This document shows positions 36,691 through 44,989 of a DNA stretch of 64,000 nucleotides, piece after piece; positions within the stretch are counted from its first letter, which is position 1, and each line of letters starts with the position of its first letter. Below the pieces are notes generated by a model. It saw only the letters and a program-made list of their open reading frames with translations, made no database searches and was not told the DNA's origin. The position numbers and the translations under genes are program-made. The stretch lies in contig OZ245780.1 of the NCBI GenBank assembly GCA_965227905.1, forward strand, positions 3,596,001 through 3,660,000, read 5' to 3'. Source of the DNA: CBDDHT01 sp965227905 (GTDB lineage Bacteria; Pseudomonadota; Alphaproteobacteria; Rhizobiales; Methyloligellaceae).

Positions 36691-36960
36691 ATGTTGTCCG
36701 AAGATACTGCCTCCGATCTCGGCTTCCTAGAGATCATGCTCTACGATGCCTACATTGACATGGCCACGTCGGGCGCTCTCCCCGGTGAATTGCAAGAGAT
36801 GGGGGACGATTGGCGACGCATTTATACCTGGAAACACGCCTGGGAGGCGCCGAACGACGAAGGGATGAGCGAGATACCGCTCGACGAAGAGCTGATCAAG
36901 ACAACTATAAGACAAATGGCGCGCGCTTACTTGGGAATAGGGGGTGCAGGTAGCTCATAA
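36691..36960 (+). CDS. Convergent-module plus-strand protein, copy C (89 aa)
   Basis: ATG 36691. It is the closest relative of copy A; the 75 bases before both start codons are also nearly the same, so the promoter region was copied too. Its last 34 bases overlap the 3' end of the opposing intact 123-residue gene, an arrangement preserved between copies, which argues for a functional link. No known family. Confidence 0.6.
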   Translation: MLSEDTASDLGFLEIMLYDAYIDMATSGALPGELQEMGDDWRRIYTWKHAWEAPNDEGMSEIPLDEELIKTTIRQMARAYLGIGGAGSS

Positions 36961-37298
36961 TTTGCAGGAAATTCCATCCGAAATTCCTGATATTTTCGGA
37001 GTGCCCCCTTTGCTTTCGGTGTCTTCATTTTGATGCCGTACACTTCCTCGAGTTCCGGCTGGATTCTCTTGTACAATTCCTCATGGTCTGGTGAGTCGGC
37101 TCTAAACCTGATGATAAATGGCCGGCGTTTCACGATTTCTTCCGCTATGAAATCAGCAACAATGTTGTTGACAGTATGAGCAACCTGCCGAGCCTTGCCA
37201 GGGCTTGTTTTCACGCTTGGGATCTTCGTAAATCCATCAACCGTGAATCCAATGTTGGCTATGGAAGTAATGTGTTCATTTGAACCACGCTCACCCAA
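36927..37298 (-). CDS. Convergent-module minus-strand protein, copy C (123 aa, intact)
   Basis: The only intact copy of the partner family. The core (residues about 35-85) is helical and charged: ARQVAHTVNNIVADFIAEEI, RRPFIIRFRAD, ELYKRIQPELEEVYGIK; the end is Pro-rich (ELPAPPIPK). The first 25 residues are uncertain, because the frame starts within 5 bases of a palindromic repeat. No family recognised. It lies in a tail-to-tail pair with the 89-residue protein. Confidence 0.55.
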   Translation of the reverse strand: MGERGSNEHITSIANIGFTVDGFTKIPSVKTSPGKARQVAHTVNNIVADFIAEEIVKRRPFIIRFRADSPDHEELYKRIQPELEEVYGIKMKTPKAKGALRKYQEFRMEFPANYELPAPPIPK

Positions 37299-37299
37299 C

Positions 37300-37365
37300 C
37301 CTCACGCCTAGGGAGAGGGCTTGTTCTTTTGTCCCCTCTCCCTGGGGAGAGGGCTAGGGTGACGT
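37300..37365. repeat. REP-like inverted repeat
   Basis: TCACCCAACCCTCACGCCTA, then GGGAGAGGGC, a short spacer and CCCTCTCCCTGGGGAGAGGG CTAGGGTGA. The arms pair over about 25 bases with mismatches. It is a common type of extragenic palindrome and may act as an attenuator or terminator for the gene at 36927 read in the opposite sense. Confidence 0.6.
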
Positions 37366-37504
37366 TTTCGACGATCGGTCGCCCACTGTTGGTTTGCCAC
37401 CAGCCCACCACGATAGCCATGACACCCGCAACGAGGACAATGGCCACGCCGGTTACAAGCAAGTGTGGAAGGTCTGCATTCACGCAACGATTCCCAATGC
37501 TCAC

Positions 37505-38180
37505 ATCCCGAGCTTGATGCGGGATCCGGGGCCAGAAACCGCAGCCATTGTTTGCCGCCCTGGGCCACGCATCAAGTGCGGGGCGTAGGCTCTAAACAGA
37601 CAAATTACCGGCAGGACCAATACGTCATCCTTCATGGTTCACGATGAACCGACACGAACAATAAGAAACACTTTTTGACAGAATAAGAGATGTACGCCCC
37701 GGACTTGATCCGGGGCCCAGGGCCAAAATCCGAGGCCGTTGCTCGCAGCCCTGGGCCCCGCATCAAGTGCGGGGCGTAGGCTCTAAACAGACAAAAAACC
37801 GGCAGGACCAAAACGTCATCCTTTATGGTTCACGATGAACCGACACGAACAATAAGAAACACTTTTTGACAGAATAGGAGATGTACGCCCCGGACTTGAT
37901 CCGGGGCCCAGGGCCAAAAACCGAGGCCATTGTTCGCAGCCCTGGGCCCCGCATCAAGTGCGGGGCGTAGGTTCTTAACAGACAAATTACCGGCAGGACC
38001 AAAACGTCATCCTTCATGGTTCGCGATGAGCCGACACGAACAATAAGAAACACTTTCTGACAGAATAAGAGATGTACGCCCCGGACTTGATCCGGGGCCC
38101 AGGGCTAAAAGCACAGACCTCGCTTTCAGCCCTGGGCCCCGCATCAGGTGCGGGGCGTAGGCTTTGGACAGAACTATGGC
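37505..38180. repeat. Tandem array of ~190-bp palindrome-bearing repeats
   Basis: About three and a half units with a period of 190 bases (anchor ATGTACGCCCCGGACTTGAT at 37691, 37881 and 38071, with an incomplete unit from 37505). Each unit holds an extended hairpin: CGCCCCGGACTTGATCCGGG GCCCAGGGC faces GCCCTGGGCCCCGCATCAAG TGCGGGGCG, 27 of 29 bases paired around a 20-25 base loop. The spacer between hairpins is also conserved (CCGGCAGGACCAAAACGTCA). Frames across it are repeat artefacts. Confidence 0.9.
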
Positions 38181-38330
38181 TTCTGGTCACGGCGGATACG
38201 TCAAAGTTTCTGATTTCACTCTCTCCGAAAATGGCGAATTGCAATTCGGAGTGTAAACGACAGGAACAGGACGGCCGGTCGGCCGCCCCGTTCCCGATCT
38301 CGCGTGCGGGACCATGTCCCCTCGCCCGGC

Positions 38331-39773
38331 TCAGAGAATGAAGTCGTTGCTCGACAGCTCCGACACCGAGACGCCGTCCAGGATGACGACATTGCCGCCG
38401 TAAGCGATTTGCGCGTCGCCGCCTCGCGATTCGAAGATCTGCAGATCCGATAGCGAGTCGACACCGAAGACGCGGCTAAAATCGAGATAGTCCCGGCTCG
38501 TGTCGAAATCGGTGATCGTGTCCGTGCCCCAGTTGCCCGAGAACTGGAACTTGTCGGCTCCCCCGCCTCCCGTCAGCTCGTCATTGCCAGAGCCGCCGTT
38601 GAGACGATCGTCATGGTCGCCGCCATTCAAGACGTCGTTGCCGCTGCCGCCGCTGAGATAATCGTAGCCGGTTCCACCGTTCAAGATATCGCTGTCGGAT
38701 CCGCCATAGAGATCGTCGCCGCCGGAGCCACCGTCCAGAAGGTCATTGCCGCTGCCGCCATAAAGGTCGTCGCTGCCGCCTTCACCAAAGACCTCATCAT
38801 GGTCATTGCCGGCACTCACATAGTCATCGTCGGCACCAGCATAGATCGTGTCGTTGCCATAGCTGCCGAAAAGCGTGTCATCGTCGTCACCGCCCTTCAG
38901 CAGGTCATCGTCATTGCCGCCATGGAGCGTGTCCTCGCCCGTGCCGCCTTCGAGAATGTCATCACCCCGGCCGCCATAGAGGTTGTCGTCTCCGGATTCG
39001 CCGAACATACGGTCCTCGTCGTTGCCACCGTAGAGATTGTCGTTGTCGGCACCGCCGTAGAGCCAGTCGTTCTCGTCGCCGCCGAACAACCAGTCGGCGC
39101 CTTCATCGCCGAGAAGCGAGTCGGCACCGTCCCGGCCGGACAGCGTGTCGTTGCCCGAGCCGCCGTTCAGACCGTCGTCGCCGTCGCCGCCGTCGAGATA
39201 GTCGTCGCCGCTGTCGCCGAAGAGCGTGTCGTCGCCGGCATCGCCAAAGAGATCGTCGTTATGTTGGCCGCCGTAGAAGCGGTCGTTTCCGGTACCGCCA
39301 TACATCCTGTCGTTGCCCTCGCCGCCATAGGCCACGTCATTGTCCTGATCGCCATGGATATCGTCGTTGCCCTTGCCGCCATAGAGGGAATCCCGGCCTG
39401 TGCCGCCCTTGATGGTGTCGTTGTCGTCGCCGCCATAGGCAAAGTCATTGCCACCATCCAGCTCAATAATATCAGCGCCGGTGCCGCCATAGGCCGTGTC
39501 GACGCCTGTACCGCCCGTCATCCAATCGCGGCCGCTGCCACCATAGAGCCGGTCGTTTCCGGTGCTCCCGGACAGATAGTCGTCCCCGGCGTCGCCATAG
39601 AGTCGGTCATCGCCGCTGTCGCCGCCGACATAGTCGTCGCCCGCGCCGCCGCGCAGATAGTCGTTTCCGCTATATCCGGAAATCCCATCGTCGCCGTTGG
39701 TACCCCAGATGTAGTCGTTGATCCCGAAGTAGCCGGTGATGGTGATATCGATCGGTTGTGTCCAGTCTCGCAT
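38331..39773 (-). CDS. RTX calcium-binding repeat protein, type I secretion substrate
   Basis: A 480-residue protein from ATG 39771-39773 behind GGGAGAG. After a 25-residue N-terminus it is almost entirely tandem nonapeptide repeats of the GGxGxDxLx type (GGSGNDTLSGRDGADSLLGD and about 40 more), forming calcium-filled beta-rolls outside the cell. The last 80 residues hold no repeats (FQFSGNWGTDTITDFDTSRD ... LSSNDFIL) and are the usual C-terminal type I secretion signal. No catalytic domain is present, so a structural, adhesive or surface-layer role is most likely. The secretion genes at 13.8-16.6 kb are the natural partner, 22 kb away. Confidence 0.92.
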   Translation of the reverse strand: MRDWTQPIDITITGYFGINDYIWGTNGDDGISGYSGNDYLRGGAGDDYVGGDSGDDRLYGDAGDDYLSGSTGNDRLYGGSGRDWMTGGTGVDTAYGGTGADIIELDGGNDFAYGGDDNDTIKGGTGRDSLYGGKGNDDIHGDQDNDVAYGGEGNDRMYGGTGNDRFYGGQHNDDLFGDAGDDTLFGDSGDDYLDGGDGDDGLNGGSGNDTLSGRDGADSLLGDEGADWLFGGDENDWLYGGADNDNLYGGNDEDRMFGESGDDNLYGGRGDDILEGGTGEDTLHGGNDDDLLKGGDDDDTLFGSYGNDTIYAGADDDYVSAGNDHDEVFGEGGSDDLYGGSGNDLLDGGSGGDDLYGGSDSDILNGGTGYDYLSGGSGNDVLNGGDHDDRLNGGSGNDELTGGGGADKFQFSGNWGTDTITDFDTSRDYLDFSRVFGVDSLSDLQIFESRGGDAQIAYGGNVVILDGVSVSELSSNDFIL

Positions 39774-39957
39774 CTCTCTCTCCCACAATGCGCTGCTCCG
39801 GGCCAAAGCCCGGGCGGTTGATGTCGAAGACAGGGATGCCCAAAACGTTGTCGCGCCCTCCTGGATCGATCGGTGGAAGACGCGTCCCCCCGTCTCTTGA
39901 CTTCTACATGGGAGTCGTCGGCGCGAAGGCGCGTGACGCCCGTCACACGCTGAGCAT

Positions 39958-40242
39958 GTGGCCGGGCAAACTTCGTTGAAGGCGCCTTGTTCAGGTGACG
40001 TTCAGGATCGCGTTGCCGCGGATGTCGATGCGGCCGGAATCAGTGACGTATCGGCCCGCGCCATTGCCAAGAACCTCGCCGCGCGCATGTATCTGGATTT
40101 GAGTGGCAACGCCATTGGCGACATTGCAGCGACGGCAATCGCAGAACGACTGCCAGAATTCGAATTTCTCAATCTGCGGGGGAACGCGATTGAGGAGATG
40201 AGCGCGAATACAATTGCCGATCACCTTCGCACTCTGGAATGA
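39958..40242 (+). CDS. Mini leucine-rich-repeat protein (RNI-type)
   Basis: A 94-residue protein, GTG start at 39958. From residue 28 it consists of two complete 25-residue RNI-type repeats (ISDVSARAIAKNL-MYLDLSGNA, IGDIAATAIAERL-EFLNLRGNA) and part of a third (IEEMSANTIADHL). Such repeats usually come in long arrays, so this is a cut-down form or a fragment. No signal peptide. A terminator follows 10 bases after the stop. It is divergent from the RTX gene. Confidence 0.6.
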   Translation: MAGQTSLKAPCSGDVQDRVAADVDAAGISDVSARAIAKNLAARMYLDLSGNAIGDIAATAIAERLPEFEFLNLRGNAIEEMSANTIADHLRTLE

Positions 40243-40252
40243 TCCGCGACTT

Positions 40253-40280
40253 AAACCCGGCCTGATTGGCCGGGTTTTTT
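40253..40280. terminator. Rho-independent terminator, between convergent genes
   Basis: AAACCCGGCC, a TGATT loop and GGCCGGG followed by six T on the plus strand. It lies between the LRR gene and the convergent 72-residue gene and can serve the plus-strand unit; the A-run on the other side makes it partly bidirectional. Confidence 0.85.
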
Positions 40281-40302
40281 CGTTGTCAGAGTTTCGCGGG
40301 CT

Positions 40303-40521
40303 CTAGATCCCCCAGATGTCGTCGGCACCTGTATCGAAACCCATATTGTCGAACGCGTCGAAATCGTGATCGGTTGTTTCGCGGAGTGAATCAAAGGTGC
40401 GCTCGACTTCTTCCACGATCTTATTGCTGATTTCCTCCGTCCTGTCGCCGGCATCCTCCCTCTGGTTGCCGGTGTATTCGTCCGCAATATCACCAAAGCT
40501 GATTTTCGTATCTTCCATCAT
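40303..40521 (-). CDS. Small acidic protein (72 aa)
   Basis: Starts at either of two adjacent ATGs (40516-40521) preceded by GGAGAC. The product is very acidic (DIADEYTGN, VEEVERTFDSLRETTDHDFD, DTGADDIWGI) with one amphipathic helix. No family recognised. It is convergent with the LRR gene across a terminator. Confidence 0.5.
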   Translation of the reverse strand: MMEDTKISFGDIADEYTGNQREDAGDRTEEISNKIVEEVERTFDSLRETTDHDFDAFDNMGFDTGADDIWGI

Positions 40522-40700
40522 TGTCTTGTCTCCTTTGGCAGCCGCTTCCTGGGTCCGCATATGAAGGTTGGTCGCGCCATGGCCACAAAAGGTTCAAAAG
40601 GGCAGACGATTATTGTCAAAAAGGTTTCGGTTTACGATGTCAGAAAAGGTGACGAACCAGCATTTGGTTGGACCTCGAACCGGCAGATCAGGAGGGGCCA

Positions 40701-41594
40701 TCAGGCCCGCCAGGCGTCCGGCACACCGCTGCCAAATCGCTCGCGGCAGAACGCGTACTGAGGGGCAAGGATGGTCAGGAGTTCATCGCACACACCGTCA
40801 GGCAGATCGATTTTCAACTTTGTCTCATTGACGGCTTCATCGGTCTTCGGCGGCAGATAATCGGCATCGACGAAGGCACAGAGTTTTTTCAACGTTGCCT
40901 CGGAAAAGAGGTCCTCAAAGAACAGGAAGAGAATGTCCCGGTCTGGAAACACAGCGTCCATCGCCTCCACGGTCTGCCGATAGTCCGTCCATCCGAACAG
41001 CTCCGGGTCCTGAATCATTTCGGACCAGTTTTTCAAGACATCCAGACTCGGGTCGTTCTGTTGCCTGTACCTCAGATGGGACCAGAGCCGATCGACCGGA
41101 TCGCGCATGATGAACAGGATTTTGAGCGCCACGTCCTGGGAAGCGACAAAGTCCCTCATAGACGCGAACCCGCTCCGGCCAATGCCCGAATAGGCCGGTG
41201 TGATGTCACACAGGGTTCTGGTGTCCGGCGTGCAGATCCTCGCAAAATGACCGAAATACTCATCGACGTCATAGATCATCTTGACGCGATCGAGACTGGC
41301 TTGAAATGAAGGACGGCTGCGCAGATTGTCGACCACGTCGCCATCCTGCTTGATGTGGAACACCAGCCGCTTGACCGCGAAAAGATCCATCTGTTCCGCC
41401 GAGGCATGGAAAGGTGCGTTGAAGAAATGCACTTCCTTCAAAGGCGATGCGACCACACCGGACAATGAACTGAGATACCGATAGACCCAACTCGTCCCGC
41501 ACTTGTTCGCGCCAACGCCGACCAGGAATGTTCTGCCGCCCAGTTCGTTGTACTTCCGAAGCTGCGGAGATGTCCCCGGCATGGCTGATTTCAT
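40701..41594 (-). CDS. PAPS-dependent sulfotransferase
   Basis: A 297-residue cytoplasmic sulfotransferase. The 5'-phosphosulfate loop is GANKCGTSWVYRYL (residues 28-41), and the 3'-phosphate loop is IMRDPVDRLWSHLRY (about 155-170). It transfers sulfuryl groups from PAPS to an unknown acceptor, often a glycan or lipid in envelope loci. The start at 41594 has GAGGAT only 2 bases away; ATG 41582 is a possible alternative. Monocistronic by spacing. Confidence 0.85.
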   Translation of the reverse strand: MKSAMPGTSPQLRKYNELGGRTFLVGVGANKCGTSWVYRYLSSLSGVVASPLKEVHFFNAPFHASAEQMDLFAVKRLVFHIKQDGDVVDNLRSRPSFQASLDRVKMIYDVDEYFGHFARICTPDTRTLCDITPAYSGIGRSGFASMRDFVASQDVALKILFIMRDPVDRLWSHLRYRQQNDPSLDVLKNWSEMIQDPELFGWTDYRQTVEAMDAVFPDRDILFLFFEDLFSEATLKKLCAFVDADYLPPKTDEAVNETKLKIDLPDGVCDELLTILAPQYAFCRERFGSGVPDAWRA

Positions 41595-41713
41595 ATCCTC
41601 GATGAGTCAGAGTTTGTTGGAAAGTGGCTATCTCTTCACTGCCACAAGCGAGTCAAAAACGCCCCTTTGGCTGATCATAATATGCATGGGGCGTCTGCAC
41701 ATTCGGGACAGCC

Positions 41714-42211
41714 CTACGGTTCCTTCTTGAGGCAGGCATGAACCGCGCTGCTCTTGTCGATCGGGCTCACGCCTTCTTTGCCGCAATACAAGTCTATCTG
41801 TTTCGAACCTGACGAAAGAAGACCTGCCATCATCTGTTCCGGCCCCGTTGCATAGTTCGGATTGCCAATCTCAATTCCAAATTTCTTTGCGACCACATCT
41901 GCTGAACATCCGATTTCGGACTGCTTCTCAGGATCTTCGGGAGTCCCGTATTTGGCGTTAGGCCCTTTGGCATGCTTGAGAGCAAGGCGAATGCTCTGCC
42001 GATCCCTGGCGTCAACGCGATCGAAACAGCTCAAACGGGATAGCGCATAGATCTTGCAATCGACCCTTTTCTCATAGCTTTTTATTTTGCCTGCCTGGAA
42101 AATCAACGATGTGAAGTCGCTCAAGTTTCCGCACGCGTGGGACGTCTGAATCGGGGTGCAAAACAGAATCATGACAAGGGTGGCTCGAGAGACGATGATC
42201 AACGTTTTCAT
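41714..42211 (-). CDS. Secreted hypothetical protein (165 aa)
   Basis: Signal peptide about residues 1-26 (ATLVMILFCTPIQTSHA), then a mature domain with six cysteines, which probably form disulfides in the periplasm (CGNLSD, VDCKIYALSRLSCFDR, IGCSAD, LYCGKE, HACLKK). No family recognised. Confidence 0.6.
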   Translation of the reverse strand: MKTLIIVSRATLVMILFCTPIQTSHACGNLSDFTSLIFQAGKIKSYEKRVDCKIYALSRLSCFDRVDARDRQSIRLALKHAKGPNAKYGTPEDPEKQSEIGCSADVVAKKFGIEIGNPNYATGPEQMMAGLLSSGSKQIDLYCGKEGVSPIDKSSAVHACLKKEP

Positions 42212-42449
42212 TCGCGTGACCGATAGTGTTGGTGCGGATTGAACGCCAGCTCACGATTGAACGATCCGGCAGCATGACCCCAAACGAGCGTCACAGGGAA
42301 TCTACGCCTCTTTTGTCGAAGCATATGTGAATTGCGCGTGAATGGTGAATTCACGCGATCGACAATCCTCTTTGCACAGAGAGATATGATACTAAGCAGA
42401 CCGTCATTCTAACCTAACCCAGAGCCCCGAGGGCTGGAAAGCAGAACCG

Positions 42450-43199
42450 ATGGCCGACCTGTTCGACTGGTCGCTGCTCCTAGAGCCGGCATTCGTCTAT
42501 GCGTCGATTATCGCGGCGCTGGGCGGGTTGCTTCTCGGCTTTACCGGGTTCGGATCGACGCTGGTCATGGTGCCGCTGCTGACGTTTCTCTACGGGCCTG
42601 CGCAAGCGGTTGCCGTCGGTGTCGTGCTCGCATCGCTCGGTCCGGCGCTGCTGGTGCCGAGCGCGGCACGCGAGGCAGACTGGCCGGATCTGGCGCCGGC
42701 CTGTCTCATGAGCTTTCTTATCGCTCCAGTCGGCATTTATCTGCTCCTGACCGCAGATCCCGGCCTCACCCGCCGACTGATGGGTATTCTGGTGATCTTT
42801 GTTGCACTGATTATGATCCGCGGCTGGAACTATAACGGACCGCGGAGCACGCTGACGAGCCTCGCCTGCGGCGCCTTTACATCCTTCACCAACGGCTACT
42901 TCGGCATGGGCGCGCCAGGCGTGACCATCTACTATCTGTCGGACACGATCCCCGCAACGGTGCAGCGCGCCAACATTCTGATCCTGCTCTGCGTCGCATC
43001 GACCGTTACGATTGTCGGCATCGTGATCGGCGGCGGCGCCGACTGGAACACGCTGCTGCTCGGCGCAGCCCTCTTCGTTCCGTTCGTGATCCCCATGTGG
43101 ATCGGCGCCCGGTTCTTCCGACAGTCCTCAGGCGATATCTATCGCCGTGTCTGCCTCTGGCTGCTCATCGTCATGGGGGTCGTCGTGATCGTGCTTTGA
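42450..43199 (+). CDS. TSUP (TauE/SafE) family permease
   Basis: A 249-residue membrane protein with eight hydrophobic segments. The two family repeats are visible: GGLLLGFTGFGSTLVMVPLL (residues about 24-43) and the matching CGAFTSFTNGYFGMGAPGVT (about 138-157). Members export sulfite, sulfoacetate or related organosulfur anions. No substrate-defining neighbour is present, though a sulfotransferase lies nearby. GGAAAG precedes the ATG. Confidence 0.9.
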   Translation: MADLFDWSLLLEPAFVYASIIAALGGLLLGFTGFGSTLVMVPLLTFLYGPAQAVAVGVVLASLGPALLVPSAAREADWPDLAPACLMSFLIAPVGIYLLLTADPGLTRRLMGILVIFVALIMIRGWNYNGPRSTLTSLACGAFTSFTNGYFGMGAPGVTIYYLSDTIPATVQRANILILLCVASTVTIVGIVIGGGADWNTLLLGAALFVPFVIPMWIGARFFRQSSGDIYRRVCLWLLIVMGVVVIVL

Positions 43200-43347
43200 T
43201 CCCGGCGACGCCCCTTCGAACAACCCAATGATCGTGTCGAAGGCTGCGACCGCGATGGCGCGGATTTCCTCGCCCGCCTGAATGACAACGCCCCAAGACT
43301 AGAAAATTTAGGGGTTTACCCAACCGTCACCACAGGAAGGCAATCCG

Positions 43348-43488
43348 TCACCGCGATGTCGTTAGCGTCGTGTGACTTGGAGTGATGTTGCCGCCCAATG
43401 TCTGGGCCGAAGTAGAAATCGCCCCGTAGAAGAAATACGTACAGAGCACGATTATGATAGTCCCAATAAACGCTAGCAGATGTTTCAT
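43348..43488 (-). CDS. Small single-helix membrane protein (46 aa)
   Basis: ATG 43486-43488, five bases after AAAGGAA. Residues 3-24 are hydrophobic (HLLAFIGTIIIVLCTYFFYG), followed by a Ser/Thr-rich tail. The strong ribosome site and clear membrane segment support a real short gene. No family recognised. Confidence 0.45.
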   Translation of the reverse strand: MKHLLAFIGTIIIVLCTYFFYGAISTSAQTLGGNITPSHTTLTTSR

Positions 43489-43949
43489 TGCATTCCTTTC
43501 ATTTGTTCAAGCTGCATAGACATGCGACGGCAATCCTGCCGGCCCGCGACCTTGGCACGAACGCGCAAGGCACCAGCGAGACAGTGAGCTGAAAAGATTG
43601 TGCGGCAGAATCCAGTCGGTTCGCCCGAGCCTTCAACTTCAGCGGTCGTCAAACGTCCGGTCGAAGACCGCCTCATAGAGGCACTGAGCGTGAGAGCATG
43701 AGCTGCCCCCAACCACGACAGAGAGGCATCGTTAGCTTAGAATTTGGCGAACGGGACAACAAAAGATGTTCAGCCTTGGTGGCCGTCGATCTTCCAGTGA
43801 CAGTGCACTGAACCCTTTTTTCCTGGAGCCCGGTGAGAAAACGACAAATCCCTGATGAAACCAACCGAATGACACGCCTCCACGTGGCTACAAACTTGGT
43901 ATCGATCACACGGTCAACGTGACCGGGTTCTGTTCCTTACGGGATCGTC
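43489..43949. other. Gene-free stretch
   Basis: About 460 bases. Frames of 75-78 codons on the minus strand have shadow-like composition. Nothing I can support. Confidence 0.3.
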
Positions 43950-44411
43950 CTACTTAAAAAAATGGGACAAAAGAGCACGGACCCCGCCAGACCGTTGCCG
44001 ATATTCGGTAATCAGAGCCTCAGGGATCAGCGCGGTCAGTTCGGCCAGCCCTTGAGCCGTCTCGACCGCCTGCCGGTCGACCCCGAACCTTCCATCGTCG
44101 CAACACCATTCGAGATTTCCGCGCAGCAGCGACTCGACCTCCTTGCGATGCGTTGGATGATCCTCGACCTCGGCAACAACAGGTGCATCATCGCTATCGG
44201 CCGACAGCACGATCTTTCGCCCATCGGAGACAAAGGCGAAATACTCACCGTTGCGAACGTCGATTGCCTCTGTGGAGATCACCAGGTCTTCCAGGCGTCG
44301 GTAGATTTCGAGGTCGCCCAGCGCAGCGGGATCACTCGATTCATTCAGCAGATAGAGGTTTGGCATTGGACGATATCCAAAGAGAGGAAGCCCCACGACG
44401 AACCGAGCCAT
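43950..44411 (-). CDS. Hypothetical protein next to toxin-antitoxin locus (153 aa)
   Basis: An acidic soluble protein, possibly starting at 44366 (MPNLYLLNESSD) rather than 44411. Predicted mixed alpha/beta: LEIYRRLEDLVIS, YFAFVSDGRKIVLSAD, AQGLAELTALIPEALITEYR. No family recognised. It is divergent from the HTH/PIN pair; the shared 128-base gap contains the 9-bp repeat, so it may come under the same repressor. Confidence 0.6.
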   Translation of the reverse strand: MARFVVGLPLFGYRPMPNLYLLNESSDPAALGDLEIYRRLEDLVISTEAIDVRNGEYFAFVSDGRKIVLSADSDDAPVVAEVEDHPTHRKEVESLLRGNLEWCCDDGRFGVDRQAVETAQGLAELTALIPEALITEYRQRSGGVRALLSHFFK

Positions 44412-44450
44412 TTCAGGGCATGAGTGGACAAAAAACGTTTCGGTAACTCC

Positions 44451-44486
44451 ATTTTCGTATATTTCGATTATTTCGCTTATTGCGAA
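44451..44486. promoter_or_regulatory. Four 9-bp tandem repeats, probable antitoxin operator
   Basis: ATTTTCGTA, TATTTCGAT, TATTTCGCT, TATTGCGAA lie head to tail, consensus TATTTCGNT, beginning 89 bases before the antitoxin start and 40 bases before the divergent gene. Type II antitoxins with helix-turn-helix domains autoregulate through repeats placed this way. Confidence 0.55.
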
Positions 44487-44539
44487 TATGAGGAAGTGCG
44501 CTTATATTCTGCACATTAGCACCGAAGTGGAGACTCAAC

Positions 44540-44989
44540 ATGCCAGCAGAAGCCCTCAACAAGCGGCCGCCTACAAGCGACGAGATGGAGAAGGCATCTG
44601 AGGCGATGAGCATTTTTGCGCGAGCCCTAAGAGAGGATGGCCCGCCAATTCGCATCAATAGCGGCGGCGATGAGTTGCAAATAGATTTCCCACATGCCTT
44701 GGGGCAGCTCGTCTTGGACCTGCTCACACATGTGGCTAGAGGCGAGATGGTCACCTTTGTACCCTATGGCGCGGAACTCACCACACAGCAGGCTGCAGAT
44801 CTCCTAAATGTTTCGCGACCGTTCCTTGTTAAACTTCTTGAGGCCGGCGAAATCGAACATCACAAGGTTGGCGCACACCGACGCGTCCCGGTTGAAAAAC
44901 TTCTGGAATACAAAGAGAAGAGAGACCAAACGCGGTCTGAAGGTCTGACTGAGCTGCAACGTCTCGGTCAAGAGTTCGACGCTGGATGA
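44540..44989 (+). CDS. Excisionase-type HTH antitoxin
   Basis: A 149-residue protein. Residues about 85-125 are a MerR/excisionase-type helix-turn-helix (LTTQQAADLLNVSRPFLVKL, then EIEHHKVGAHRRVPVEKLLE), as in antitoxins paired with PIN toxins. The N-terminal half (ELQIDFPHALGQLVLDLLTH) may be the dimerisation part. Its stop overlaps the toxin start by 4 bases (ATGA), so production is coupled. It should bind the repeat upstream and repress both genes. Confidence 0.85.
   Translation: MPAEALNKRPPTSDEMEKASEAMSIFARALREDGPPIRINSGGDELQIDFPHALGQLVLDLLTHVARGEMVTFVPYGAELTTQQAADLLNVSRPFLVKLLEAGEIEHHKVGAHRRVPVEKLLEYKEKRDQTRSEGLTELQRLGQEFDAG

Noticed and set aside
37505..38180. CRISPR array
   Set aside because: Period is 190 bases, spacers are conserved rather than unique, and no cas gene is present; it is a tandem palindrome array.
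37823..38244. Minus-strand frames of about 76 codons in the 190-bp repeats
   Set aside because: They recur with each repeat unit and encode the hairpin (GPGPRIKSGAYISYS); repeat artefacts, not genes.
38613..39821. A 402-codon frame on the plus strand opposite the RTX gene
   Set aside because: Its Val/Ala/Ile-rich repeats are the antisense of the GGxGxDxL repeats; no ribosome site and no fold.
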